A stretch of 48,666 nt of DNA from Bacillus niameyensis (lineage in GTDB: Bacteria; Bacillota; Bacilli; Bacillales; Bacillaceae_C), in assembly GCF_001375535.1 (NCBI RefSeq), contig NZ_LN831197.1, positions 1,797,321-1,845,986 of the forward strand, in the 5' to 3' direction. Positions 8,184 through 15,848 of the stretch are shown here, one piece after another (the first letter of the stretch is position 1; each line of letters begins with the position of its first letter). A program made the translations under genes and the position numbers. The notes under the pieces are model-generated. The model did not search any database. It saw only the letters and a list, made by a program, of their open reading frames with translations, and had not been told where the DNA came from.

Positions 8184-9557
8184 CTATTGTGACACTATCG
8201 TCTTCTCTTTTTGTCTTAGCAATAAAGTTGTAACTGCAAACGCACAAACTGCAAGCACTACTAAAAGGATAAAGACAGAGTGTAGGCTTGACTCTAGAGC
8301 ACGACCTTTTAATTCATCACTTAACCATAGGCCCGAGATCGAAATTCCGATAGCTTGTCCTAAATTTCTCATTAAATTATTCGATCCCATCGCCGCTCCG
8401 CGCATATTCCAATCTACGGCTGATTGAACAGCAACTGTAAAGGCCGTAAAAGTTAACCCAAACCCGAAACCGATCGTAGCCGTGAAAACCATCATGACTG
8501 GTACTGGAGTATTCGTCTGAAAGAAAATAAAGCCGATACATCCAAGAAGAATAACGATAATCCCTGCCAATGTAATGTGAGCAATAGGCTTTTTACTCAT
8601 CCATTTACCTGATAACACTGCTCCAACTGGCCATGTTAAAGACATTGGCAGCATAGCGATCCCTGAAAAAGTCGCATTCAAATTTGTTACTCCCTGTACC
8701 CATAATGGGATATAAAAAGTTACAGCAACTAAGATAAAACTTAAAAGAAAACCAGCAATATTAGAAATTGTAATAAACTTATTTTTGAATAAAGAAAGTG
8801 GCAACATCGGTTCTTTTCCCTTTTTCTCAATCCACAGAAATAAGCAGAGCCCTATAAACGCTATAATTAAGAAGATGAATATATGGCTTGTAATCTGTTT
8901 TTCCTCTTTTAATAGCGATAATGCATACAAAAAAGCTGTCATACAAATAGTAAAAGTAAAAATCCCTGCATAATCAATGATTTGCTTTTTCTTCTCAATT
9001 TGTTCATGTAAAGAAAACCATAATAGTGTGAGGGAAACAATTCCAAATGGAAGATTCATAAAGAATATCCAATGCCACGAAATCGTATCAACGATAAATC
9101 CTCCCACAAGTGGACCGATGACCCCAGCAATTCCCCAAACACTGCTAACCCATCCTTGCATTTTCGCACGCATTTCAAACTCAAAAATATCACCAATAAT
9201 TGTAAATGGGATGGTAGCTAAGGCTCCTGCTCCAATCCCTTGAATGACACGGAACAAAACAAGCTGTTCCATTGTTTGGGATAATCCAGATAGCATAGAT
9301 CCAACTAAAAAGATGATTGTACCAATTGTGAACATTAGCTTCCTGCCATATAAATCAGCCATTTTACCAAAAACTGGAGTACTTATCACAACTGCTAATA
9401 AATAAACTGAGATCACCCATGTATATAAATGACTGCCCCCTAGGTCTTCAACAATTTTTGGCATAGCCGTACTGACAATGGTCCCTTCTATAGCCATCAA
9501 AAATGTTGAAATAAGTAAAGCGATCACAACGTTTTTTCGTTTTGTTTCTTTATTCAA
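8184..9557 (-). CDS. MFS drug exporter, DHA2 (14-TMS) family
   Basis: This 457-residue major facilitator has about 14 predicted spans. Motif A appears as GKMADLYGRKLMF, and the motif C-like antiporter region as WGIAGVIGPLVGGFIVD. The opening TFLMAIEGTIVSTAMPKIVEDLGG is typical of the EmrB/QacA/Bmr3 drug:H+ antiporter family. The start is TTG (9555-9557) behind GAGGGG. It lies 32 bp downstream of a MATE gene in the same direction, so the two exporters may form one transcript. Confidence 0.9.
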   Translation of the reverse strand: MNKETKRKNVVIALLISTFLMAIEGTIVSTAMPKIVEDLGGSHLYTWVISVYLLAVVISTPVFGKMADLYGRKLMFTIGTIIFLVGSMLSGLSQTMEQLVLFRVIQGIGAGALATIPFTIIGDIFEFEMRAKMQGWVSSVWGIAGVIGPLVGGFIVDTISWHWIFFMNLPFGIVSLTLLWFSLHEQIEKKKQIIDYAGIFTFTICMTAFLYALSLLKEEKQITSHIFIFLIIAFIGLCLFLWIEKKGKEPMLPLSLFKNKFITISNIAGFLLSFILVAVTFYIPLWVQGVTNLNATFSGIAMLPMSLTWPVGAVLSGKWMSKKPIAHITLAGIIVILLGCIGFIFFQTNTPVPVMMVFTATIGFGFGLTFTAFTVAVQSAVDWNMRGAAMGSNNLMRNLGQAIGISISGLWLSDELKGRALESSLHSVFILLVVLAVCAFAVTTLLLRQKEKTIVSQ

Positions 9558-9589
9558 TTTCTCTTTCCCCTCTACTTCAAAGTAAACAA

Positions 9590-10942
9590 CTATCCTACAA
9601 TCCGGTCAGCAAGCCTCTTCCATCTTCCACGATGATATTCAATAAAGGATGGGATTAAGCCGAGTGCCCAACCAACTGGTCCTGCATACCAAACTCCAAT
9701 ATACCCAAACATCATCCCTAATAATATAGACAGCCCCACTTTGGCAATAAGTTCCACAATACCTGAAATAAGTGGAATCGGCACTTCTCCCATCCCGCGC
9801 AATGTATTATTGTAAAGCCATATAAGACCCAAAAACGGAAAAAAGTAAGCACTAATAAATAAGTATTGTACCGACATATCTACAATTGTTTCAAGATGGG
9901 CGTCCTGATCAGAGATAAACCACCTCACCAATGATTCTCCAGATAAAAAGATAAATATTGAGGATAGAATACTAATAACAATCGTAATGAGTGCTATTTT
10001 CTTAAATGCATCTTGAATTCGATCTGTTTTCTTCGCACCTAAGTTTTGAGCTGCAAAAGTGGCGAAAGCTTGTGCCATATTGAAATAGGCCAATGTTGCA
10101 AACTGTTGAATTCGGTTACCTGTCGTATAAGCGGCTACGGCATTTGTTCCGTAAGTATTTACGACCGCTGAAACGGCCATTTCCCCAATCGATATTAATA
10201 AACTTTGCAGTCCCATTGGTATGCCGATTTTAGATATCGTCCCTACATTTTGCCAATGTGGATTCCATTCGGAACTCTTTACTCGAAAAATCGGAAACAT
10301 TTTATACGTATAGACGACACAAAGTACAGCAGAGACAACTTGTGCTAGGACTGTTGCAACTGCAACACCCATAACGCCCATTCCAAATACAATCACAAAT
10401 AGCAAATCGAGTAGAACGTTTAATATCGATGACAATATTAAAAAATATAAAGGGGTTCGACTATCTCCCACGGCACGAAGGACAGCCGCCGCTCCGTTGT
10501 AGACAAATAACCCAACACCGCCACCGATGCAAATTTGAATATAAATAGTTGCTTCATCAATTATATCTGCCGGGGTTTGAAGAAGCTCCATGAGTGGCCT
10601 CGCCCCTACTATACCCGCAATCGATAATAGAATCGTAAACACGATCGTTATATAAATAGAACTAACTAAAGTTTTTCTTACCATTTCTTCATTTTTCGCA
10701 CCGAAATATTGTGACATCACAATTGAAAAGGCATTGGTTAATCCTAATGTAAGAGAGATTAGAAAAAAGATAGTTGAACCTGTTGCGCCGACAGCAGCAA
10801 GCGCCTGAGAGCCGACAAAATTCCCTACAATAATCGTATCCGTTACATTATAAAACTGTTGAAATATTCCACCTAACAACATCGGTAAAGTAAATGCGAA
10901 AATTAGTTTAAGCGGACGACCCTCTGTCATATCTTTAATCAC
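9590..10942 (-). CDS. MATE family efflux transporter (second)
   Basis: This 450-residue protein of about 12 spans belongs to the DinF/NorM-like branch of MATE transporters. It opens with KLIFAFTLPMLLGGIFQQFY and NVTDTIIVGNFVGSQALAAVG, and both halves carry the matching loop (VLRAVGDSRTPL and LRGMGEVPIPL). Start GTG (10940-10942) is 8 nt after GGGAG. It differs clearly from the MATE protein at 2085-3488, so it is not a recent duplicate. Likely co-transcribed with the downstream MFS exporter. Confidence 0.92.
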   Translation of the reverse strand: MIKDMTEGRPLKLIFAFTLPMLLGGIFQQFYNVTDTIIVGNFVGSQALAAVGATGSTIFFLISLTLGLTNAFSIVMSQYFGAKNEEMVRKTLVSSIYITIVFTILLSIAGIVGARPLMELLQTPADIIDEATIYIQICIGGGVGLFVYNGAAAVLRAVGDSRTPLYFLILSSILNVLLDLLFVIVFGMGVMGVAVATVLAQVVSAVLCVVYTYKMFPIFRVKSSEWNPHWQNVGTISKIGIPMGLQSLLISIGEMAVSAVVNTYGTNAVAAYTTGNRIQQFATLAYFNMAQAFATFAAQNLGAKKTDRIQDAFKKIALITIVISILSSIFIFLSGESLVRWFISDQDAHLETIVDMSVQYLFISAYFFPFLGLIWLYNNTLRGMGEVPIPLISGIVELIAKVGLSILLGMMFGYIGVWYAGPVGWALGLIPSFIEYHRGRWKRLADRIVG

Positions 10943-11184
10943 TGAACTATCTCCCTCTTAGAAGTCTCCATCCTATTTTACACTATAAAACTTCGTAAAG
11001 AGTATCTAAATCTTTTAAATACCCTAATCGTAGAGAACGTTCAGATCTCTCAATCTCTTATGAGCCCTTCTACCCTATCCTTCAAAGAAAGAGGTTTTAC
11101 TGTCCACTTTTCACGATTCTCAATAAACTTCTCATATATGCCAAATCACTCCAAGTTTGAATCTTTATAATCAATCATAATAGA
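10943..11184. other. Intergenic region between divergent transporter genes
   Basis: About 240 bp between the MATE gene (leftward) and the modA operator. I see no convincing gene or RNA structure. It must hold the divergent promoters. Confidence 0.4.
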
Positions 11185-11220
11185 ATATAATTAATAATAA
11201 CTCGTTATAATTAATTATAT
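11185..11220 (+). promoter_or_regulatory. 36-bp palindromic operator upstream of modA
   Basis: The outer arms (11185-11195 and 11210-11220, ATATAATTAAT and its complement) and inner arms ATAAC/GTTAT (11197-11201, 11204-11208) form an inverted repeat. Only the two single A positions and the central TC break symmetry. It abuts the GGGAG ribosome site of modA. The half CGTTATA recalls the E. coli ModE site, but the regulator here is unknown. Confidence 0.6.
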
Positions 11221-11234
11221 TTGGGAGTGTATAC

Positions 11235-12041
11235 ATGAAAAACAAATTTGTGCTTGCAATATCATTTGTATTTCTTCTAATTTTCACAGTTGCTTGTGAA
11301 AATCAAGCAGAAAATAAACAATTAACAAGTAAAGAAAAAAACGAGCAACAGATTGAATTGACAATTTCGGCTGCGGCAAGTTTAAAGGATGCTATGGAAA
11401 CGCTCCAAAGTACATACAATAATGAACATCCTAATATCAAAATAAATTTCAACTTCGGAAGCTCTGGTTCCCTGCAACAACAGATTTCACACGGTGCACC
11501 TGTTGATATTTTCTTTTCAGCTGCGGAAGATAAGTTTAATAAATTAATAGAAGAAGGTAAGATTGATGAACAGGATAGTATCGATCTTCTCGGAAATTCA
11601 CTAGTATTAATTATACAAAAGAATAATGATTCAAGTATCTCAGACATTACAGACTTGACGAAAGATGAAATTACCCAGTTTTCAATTGGAACTCCTGAAT
11701 CCGTTCCAGCAGGTAAATACTCACAAGAAGCACTTGAGAAAATGGATATATGGAGCAAAGTCGACTCAAAAGTCGTGTTTGCAAAAGATGTTCGCCAAGT
11801 TTTATCATATGTAGAAACTGGGAATGTAAGTGCCGGAATGGTCTATAAAACAGATGCCCTTGTTAGTGATAAGGTAGAAATTGTAGCTACAGCTAATCCC
11901 AACTCCCATACTCCGATAATTTATCCTGTTGGTCTCATAAAGGATTCAAAAAACTACGAAGCAGCAAATGACTTCTATCAATATTTACAAAGCGATAAGG
12001 CGCTAAAGGTATTCGAGGAATATGGCTTTACTACTCAATAA
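11235..12041 (+). CDS. modA: Molybdate ABC transporter substrate-binding lipoprotein
   Basis: This 268-residue lipoprotein has a signal peptide with lipobox FTVAC (Cys21) and then a Lys/Gln-rich linker. The mature domain is a periplasmic-binding-protein type II fold of the ModA family: AAASLKDAMETL (oxyanion-binding Ser), NFGSSGSLQQQI, GAPVDIFFSA, TPESVPAGKYSQEAL, VLSYVETGNVSAGMVYKTDA. It would capture molybdate or tungstate outside the membrane and deliver it to ModB. A palindrome sits directly upstream of its ribosome site. modB overlaps its 3' end by 20 bp. Confidence 0.93.
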   Translation: MKNKFVLAISFVFLLIFTVACENQAENKQLTSKEKNEQQIELTISAAASLKDAMETLQSTYNNEHPNIKINFNFGSSGSLQQQISHGAPVDIFFSAAEDKFNKLIEEGKIDEQDSIDLLGNSLVLIIQKNNDSSISDITDLTKDEITQFSIGTPESVPAGKYSQEALEKMDIWSKVDSKVVFAKDVRQVLSYVETGNVSAGMVYKTDALVSDKVEIVATANPNSHTPIIYPVGLIKDSKNYEAANDFYQYLQSDKALKVFEEYGFTTQ

Positions 12042-12702
12042 TTCATCCATCCATGAGTTTATGAGTCCCATTTGGTTATCTTTGAAAATCGGACTTACAT
12101 CGGGGATCATCGTCATTTTCCTGGGAACACTTTTCGCACAACTATTTGCTCGAAAAGAAATAAAAGGCAAGGCGCTTTTGGAAACGATCCTTATGCTTCC
12201 ATTAGTCCTCCCACCTTCTGTGGTAGGTTTCCTGCTTATTATTATCTTTGGTGTAAATGGTTTTATGGGAAAGTTAGTTGAATGGGTTTTCCATCAGCCG
12301 ATTATTTTTACTTGGTGGGCCGCTGTTATTGCCGCTGTTGTTGTCGCCTTTCCCCTCATGTATCAATCGGCAAAAGCTGGATTTCAAAGCATTGATACAG
12401 ATATTGAAGAGGCTGCTAGAGTTGATGGTGCAGGAGAATGGCGAATCTTTCTGTCCATTACCATTCCACTTGCTGCTAGAGCACTCGTTTCAGGGAGTAT
12501 CTTAAGTTTTGCTCGCGCCTTAGGTGAATTCGGTGCTACTTTAATGTTTGCTGGTAATATCCCAGGGAAGACCCAAACCATTCCCACTGCAATTTATTTA
12601 GCGATTGATTCGGGGGATATGAAAATGGCGTGGCTTTGGGTTATATCCATCATGCTAATTTCATTTTTAATGCTTTTATTTGTTCGGGTTAAAGCAGATT
12701 GA
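12022..12702 (+). CDS. modB: Molybdate ABC transporter permease
   Basis: This 226-residue permease has five to six spans and the ABC-permease EAA loop (IEEAARVDGAGEWRIFLSITIPLA, around 132-155) that docks the ATPase. LGEFGATLMFAGNIPGKTQT near the C-terminus is diagnostic for ModB. It overlaps modA by 20 bp, indicating translational coupling; the ATG at 12022 follows GAGGA closely, and an in-frame ATG at 12061 is an alternative. No modC ATPase gene follows: the operon ends at a terminator. As in the B. subtilis yvgLM pair, the ATPase must come from elsewhere. Confidence 0.93.
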   Translation: MALLLNNSSIHEFMSPIWLSLKIGLTSGIIVIFLGTLFAQLFARKEIKGKALLETILMLPLVLPPSVVGFLLIIIFGVNGFMGKLVEWVFHQPIIFTWWAAVIAAVVVAFPLMYQSAKAGFQSIDTDIEEAARVDGAGEWRIFLSITIPLAARALVSGSILSFARALGEFGATLMFAGNIPGKTQTIPTAIYLAIDSGDMKMAWLWVISIMLISFLMLLFVRVKAD

Positions 12703-12710
12703 TATGATAG

Positions 12711-12755
12711 AAAACAAGGTTCTCCCTTCCATGATGAAGGAAAAACCTTGTTTTT
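12711..12755. terminator. Bidirectional terminator between modB and nrdG
   Basis: Inverted repeat AAAACAAGGTT (12711-12721) and AACCTTGTTTT (12744-12754), with flanking A- and T-runs, lies between convergent operons. It overlaps the nrdG stop codon. Confidence 0.85.
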
Positions 12756-13407
12756 ATATATAAGAAAATTCGTTTAGAAAGTAAGGAACCTGGCTTTTAT
12801 AATACTCTTTACGCTCTTCAACATACCTTCTAATTTCTTTAAAATACTCGTCATCAAGAATAGGATATTTAACTGTCCGTATTTGATCGAGCTGTGAATT
12901 ATGTGCAATGACGAGATCGATGCTTGAAAGTAAATTTTGTACCAACTTCTGTGATGGTTTAATACCCATTACATCCTGAAAAATATGCTGATCCGCTTTT
13001 ACATCCAGTGCGTGGTAAGGCAATTTCATATCAATATGGATGCCATCTACAAGCTCTTCCTCATAAAGTCGTTTTACCTTCTCGTTGTAAATTCCGCTCG
13101 TTGTCACAATAATCTTCCCTGAAAAACTCTTTCTACACTTGTGAAGAATATCACGTATATCATTAATATTGTCAATTAAAAATTCCCCACCGCTAAACAT
13201 AACTGCATCAAATAAAAAACCGCTTTTTTTCAAATACGAAAATAAATCATCTGTCGTCTTATATTTCTTAGGTGTATTCGCAATAATCTCATCATAGTTA
13301 TGGCAACCATAGCAATGCAATGGACAACCTGATAAAGAATGCACTAATAATGTTGTAGCACCAGGTAAATCGGTAAATGTTCGAATAAAGTTTTGATAAA
13401 ATTTCAT
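12754..13407 (-). CDS. nrdG: Anaerobic RNR activating protein, radical SAM
   Basis: This 217-residue radical-SAM enzyme has the cluster motif CPLHCYGC (CxxxCxxC, Cys28/32/35), the three ligands of the 4Fe-4S cluster that cleaves S-adenosylmethionine. FSGGEFL corresponds to the SAM-binding GGE motif. Its expected role is to install the glycyl radical on NrdD. It is somewhat longer than E. coli NrdG (154 residues), closer to NrdG forms partnered with other NrdD subclasses. It lies 27 bp after nrdD and closes the operon. Confidence 0.88.
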   Translation of the reverse strand: MKFYQNFIRTFTDLPGATTLLVHSLSGCPLHCYGCHNYDEIIANTPKKYKTTDDLFSYLKKSGFLFDAVMFSGGEFLIDNINDIRDILHKCRKSFSGKIIVTTSGIYNEKVKRLYEEELVDGIHIDMKLPYHALDVKADQHIFQDVMGIKPSQKLVQNLLSSIDLVIAHNSQLDQIRTVKYPILDDEYFKEIRRYVEERKEYYKSQVPYFLNEFSYI

Positions 13408-13434
13408 CTCGTATGATCAGTAAAAGCTTTGCCC

Positions 13435-15378
13435 TTACTGATGGATCACATCCTTCAACGTGTCCTCCTTAAGACGATGGCGCCCATTCCAGTCGTGCCT
13501 TCTCGCTTTGGACCAGAAATTATATTTTCCACCGTAATACCCTTTTTCGTCGACATGGATATTATTTCGTGCAATCATCTTTAAGTAACCAATTACCCTG
13601 CTGAAAGTGGCGATATCCGTTGATGCGCAAGTTGGGCATTGCTCAATATTTTTTGCATCATCAGCAATAATCTTTTGACCACAACTCATGCAAGAAGTAA
13701 TAGTTGGGGTTAACGTAATGTAATTAATCGGTTTTTCAAAAATCTTGTCCAAATAACGAGCAAGTCTTTCTGGTGTCACCTTCGATTCAAGAAAATGATG
13801 AAGCACACTTCCTGAAGTAGCATAGCCTTGAAATTCGGCGCTATTTTCCAATTGTTCCAAGAAATCTTCTTCCGAGAAAGGGATCATGCAACCGCTCGTC
13901 AAATATGGGTTTTCTCCTTCCCCTTGCACAAATATTTTTCGCCCTTGCTCCTCTGCCCATTTTACATCATGACGTGCAAGTTTGATCGCAGCATTTTCAG
14001 CAGGTGCATATTCGATACCGCAAGCAACTTTATCTCGAACAATAAATTCATTGATGATTTCTGTCATATATTGCATCAATTCATGCGCAAGCATTTTTCC
14101 CATTTCCTCTTTTATTCCTTCAGAATAACCTAAATTGACCAATCCCTCATTCATCCCCGTAACCGCAAACACGTTAAAATAATTTTTCAAATTATCATTG
14201 AAGGCAAAGAAAGTTGGGTACAATTCTTTATGTTGTTCGATCCAATTTCTTTTCGCCATATGGGCGTTTTGCATAATCTCCATATAGCTCCGAATTTTCT
14301 TTTTCAATATACTTCTATCATGGCCATACTCCAGCAGCATACGGTTCATATTTAAATTTAATACTTGCACTGCACCAGTCGATCCTGTTGAGGAGCCAAA
14401 CACACCTCCCCCTGCTTTTGATAATGTTTCGAGATTAATTTGTAAGCGACAGCATAAACTGCGGCTGACTTCTGGGTCTTTCGCCTGAAGCAATGGATTT
14501 AATTGTTTATAATAAGGGTCCGCAAATGGTTTCGTCTTGAAATTTTCAAAGTAAACACCACCCCAATTGTACATTTTATCCAAAAGCTCTAGAAATAGCG
14601 GATTTCCATAATTAAATTGATCATCAATTTGCACCGTTAATAGTGGGAATGTGAAAGGGATCCCTTCACTTCCAGTACCCTCGCTCATCACCTCAATAAT
14701 CGCACGATTGATACGGTCGAAATAACCGCTTGGAATATCCTTGTATTGTATGAAACGTAATTCTCCGCCGATTATGACATATTCCTCTTTAATTTCCTCA
14801 GATGGCTTACCAAATTCCAATGTTATATTAGAAAAACTACTTTGCGCTCCGGATCGAAGTGGCATGTTTAATTCCCAAATTAAACTTTGAAATAATTGCT
14901 TTAGTTCATCATCCGAATATAGATGACCTCGTTGTTCTTCGTCATATAAATAAGATGCAGCAATTGTCGAAAGCTGGGCCAACATTACGGCACCCGAGAC
15001 TTGTTGCGAAATCAGTGTGACGACATTACTAAAATGTCTGACTAAAATCGATAAGCGCCTCGTCGGCTTAGATGAAATCATATTTTTAGCCAATGAAGGA
15101 ATCCCCTTTGAAGCAATATCTAAACAGCTAATCGAAACGCAATATGGGGCAAGCTGTTTATCATGAACATACACGATCCCTTCGTCATATAGTTCCTTTA
15201 TTTCAGGAGGAAGCACATGAGTAAATAAGTAGTCCTCTTCTCCATAATTATTTAAATTATGACGCAACAAAGGAAGTGAATAAACATAGTTGCTATTCTC
15301 ATGTTTTAGATAATCAGATTGTTTATCTTCTCCATTAGAGATAAATTTTTGGATAATCTGTTCCGTATTTTTAAACAT
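13435..15378 (-). CDS. nrdD: Anaerobic (class III) ribonucleoside-triphosphate reductase
   Basis: This 647-residue glycyl-radical enzyme reduces NTPs to dNTPs without oxygen. Visible features are C80 and C309/C310 (CCRLQIN) in the active-site barrel, the phosphate-loop-like GSSTGSTGAV, a C-terminal zinc motif (CMSCG...CPTC) and the radical site RVIGY with Gly597. There is no N-terminal ATP-cone: the protein begins about where the catalytic domain starts, so dATP/ATP activity control by a cone is lacking. Its start overlaps the stop of a redoxin gene (ATGTTTAA), implying tight coupling. The linked redoxin suggests the thioredoxin-reduced NrdD subclass rather than the formate-dependent one. Confidence 0.93.
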   Translation of the reverse strand: MFKNTEQIIQKFISNGEDKQSDYLKHENSNYVYSLPLLRHNLNNYGEEDYLFTHVLPPEIKELYDEGIVYVHDKQLAPYCVSISCLDIASKGIPSLAKNMISSKPTRRLSILVRHFSNVVTLISQQVSGAVMLAQLSTIAASYLYDEEQRGHLYSDDELKQLFQSLIWELNMPLRSGAQSSFSNITLEFGKPSEEIKEEYVIIGGELRFIQYKDIPSGYFDRINRAIIEVMSEGTGSEGIPFTFPLLTVQIDDQFNYGNPLFLELLDKMYNWGGVYFENFKTKPFADPYYKQLNPLLQAKDPEVSRSLCCRLQINLETLSKAGGGVFGSSTGSTGAVQVLNLNMNRMLLEYGHDRSILKKKIRSYMEIMQNAHMAKRNWIEQHKELYPTFFAFNDNLKNYFNVFAVTGMNEGLVNLGYSEGIKEEMGKMLAHELMQYMTEIINEFIVRDKVACGIEYAPAENAAIKLARHDVKWAEEQGRKIFVQGEGENPYLTSGCMIPFSEEDFLEQLENSAEFQGYATSGSVLHHFLESKVTPERLARYLDKIFEKPINYITLTPTITSCMSCGQKIIADDAKNIEQCPTCASTDIATFSRVIGYLKMIARNNIHVDEKGYYGGKYNFWSKARRHDWNGRHRLKEDTLKDVIHQ

Positions 15379-15634
15379 TTCTCATTTCTCCAATCTGAAA
15401 CTTATGTATTATTTTTAGTAGTTCCGTAGGGTTGACCCCACTGCTACGGACTAATTCCGTTTGATCATCGGCCAGTAAAATCGTTGTCGGAACTGACAAA
15501 ATTTGAAATTTCTTTGCCAATTCTTTTTGTTTTACAGCATCAATAACATCAAACTTTGCTCCTTGCTGCTTTAAAAAATGCGAGACAACTGCACATTTCG
15601 AACATGTCTCCGTTACGAACTGAACTAGTTTCAT
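15371..15634 (-). CDS. Thioredoxin/NrdH-like redoxin coupled to NrdD
   Basis: This 87-residue thioredoxin-fold protein has the redox motif CSKC (Cys11/Cys14) and cis-Pro in VPTTI. The size and position match NrdH/glutaredoxin-like redoxins that serve ribonucleotide reductases. It is the first gene of the nrdD-nrdG operon and overlaps nrdD by 8 bp. The inferred role is electron supply to NrdD. AGGAGTG lies upstream of the ATG. Confidence 0.85.
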   Translation of the reverse strand: MKLVQFVTETCSKCAVVSHFLKQQGAKFDVIDAVKQKELAKKFQILSVPTTILLADDQTELVRSSGVNPTELLKIIHKFQIGEMRNV

Positions 15635-15668
15635 TCATACTCACACTCCTTTCATAACTTCCTAAAAG

Positions 15669-15674
15669 ATATTA
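15669..15674 (-). promoter_or_regulatory. -10 element of the redoxin-nrdD-nrdG operon
   Basis: Minus-strand TAATAT lies about 35 bp upstream of the redoxin start. It implies transcription from about 15662, which puts the centre of the Fnr-type box at -41.5, the class II activator position. No good -35 hexamer is seen, as expected for an activator-dependent promoter. Confidence 0.5.
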
Positions 15675-15690
15675 ACACAATATATCGTAG
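15675..15690. promoter_or_regulatory. NrdR-type box, proximal
   Basis: ACACAATATATCGTAG matches the NrdR consensus (ACACWATATATWGTGT) closely. A second box starts exactly 32 bp away, about three helical turns, the usual spacing of NrdR box pairs. NrdR represses RNR operons in response to (d)ATP. Confidence 0.75.
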
Positions 15691-15695
15691 TAATC

Positions 15696-15711
15696 TGTGA
15701 CCTACGTCACT
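15696..15711. promoter_or_regulatory. Fnr-type box
   Basis: TGTGACCTACGTCACT is a two-fold symmetric Fnr/CRP-type site (TGTGA-N6-TCACT), lying between the two NrdR boxes. Fnr would activate the operon when oxygen is absent. Confidence 0.72.
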
Positions 15712-15722
15712 ATATATTGTAT
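15707..15722. promoter_or_regulatory. NrdR-type box, distal
   Basis: TCACTATATATTGTAT matches the NrdR consensus at 14 of 16 positions. It overlaps the right half of the Fnr box by five bases, so NrdR and Fnr binding may be mutually exclusive. Confidence 0.75.
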
Positions 15723-15848
15723 ATAGTTCGATATCTTACTTGAAATATCGTATTGCGAAGGAGATAAAATTCCAATGTGAAGGTGTTATGTCCGATCTAT
15801 GAATTTGAAATAAAAATAAGGGAGACGCTATCATAAGGAGGATGATCC

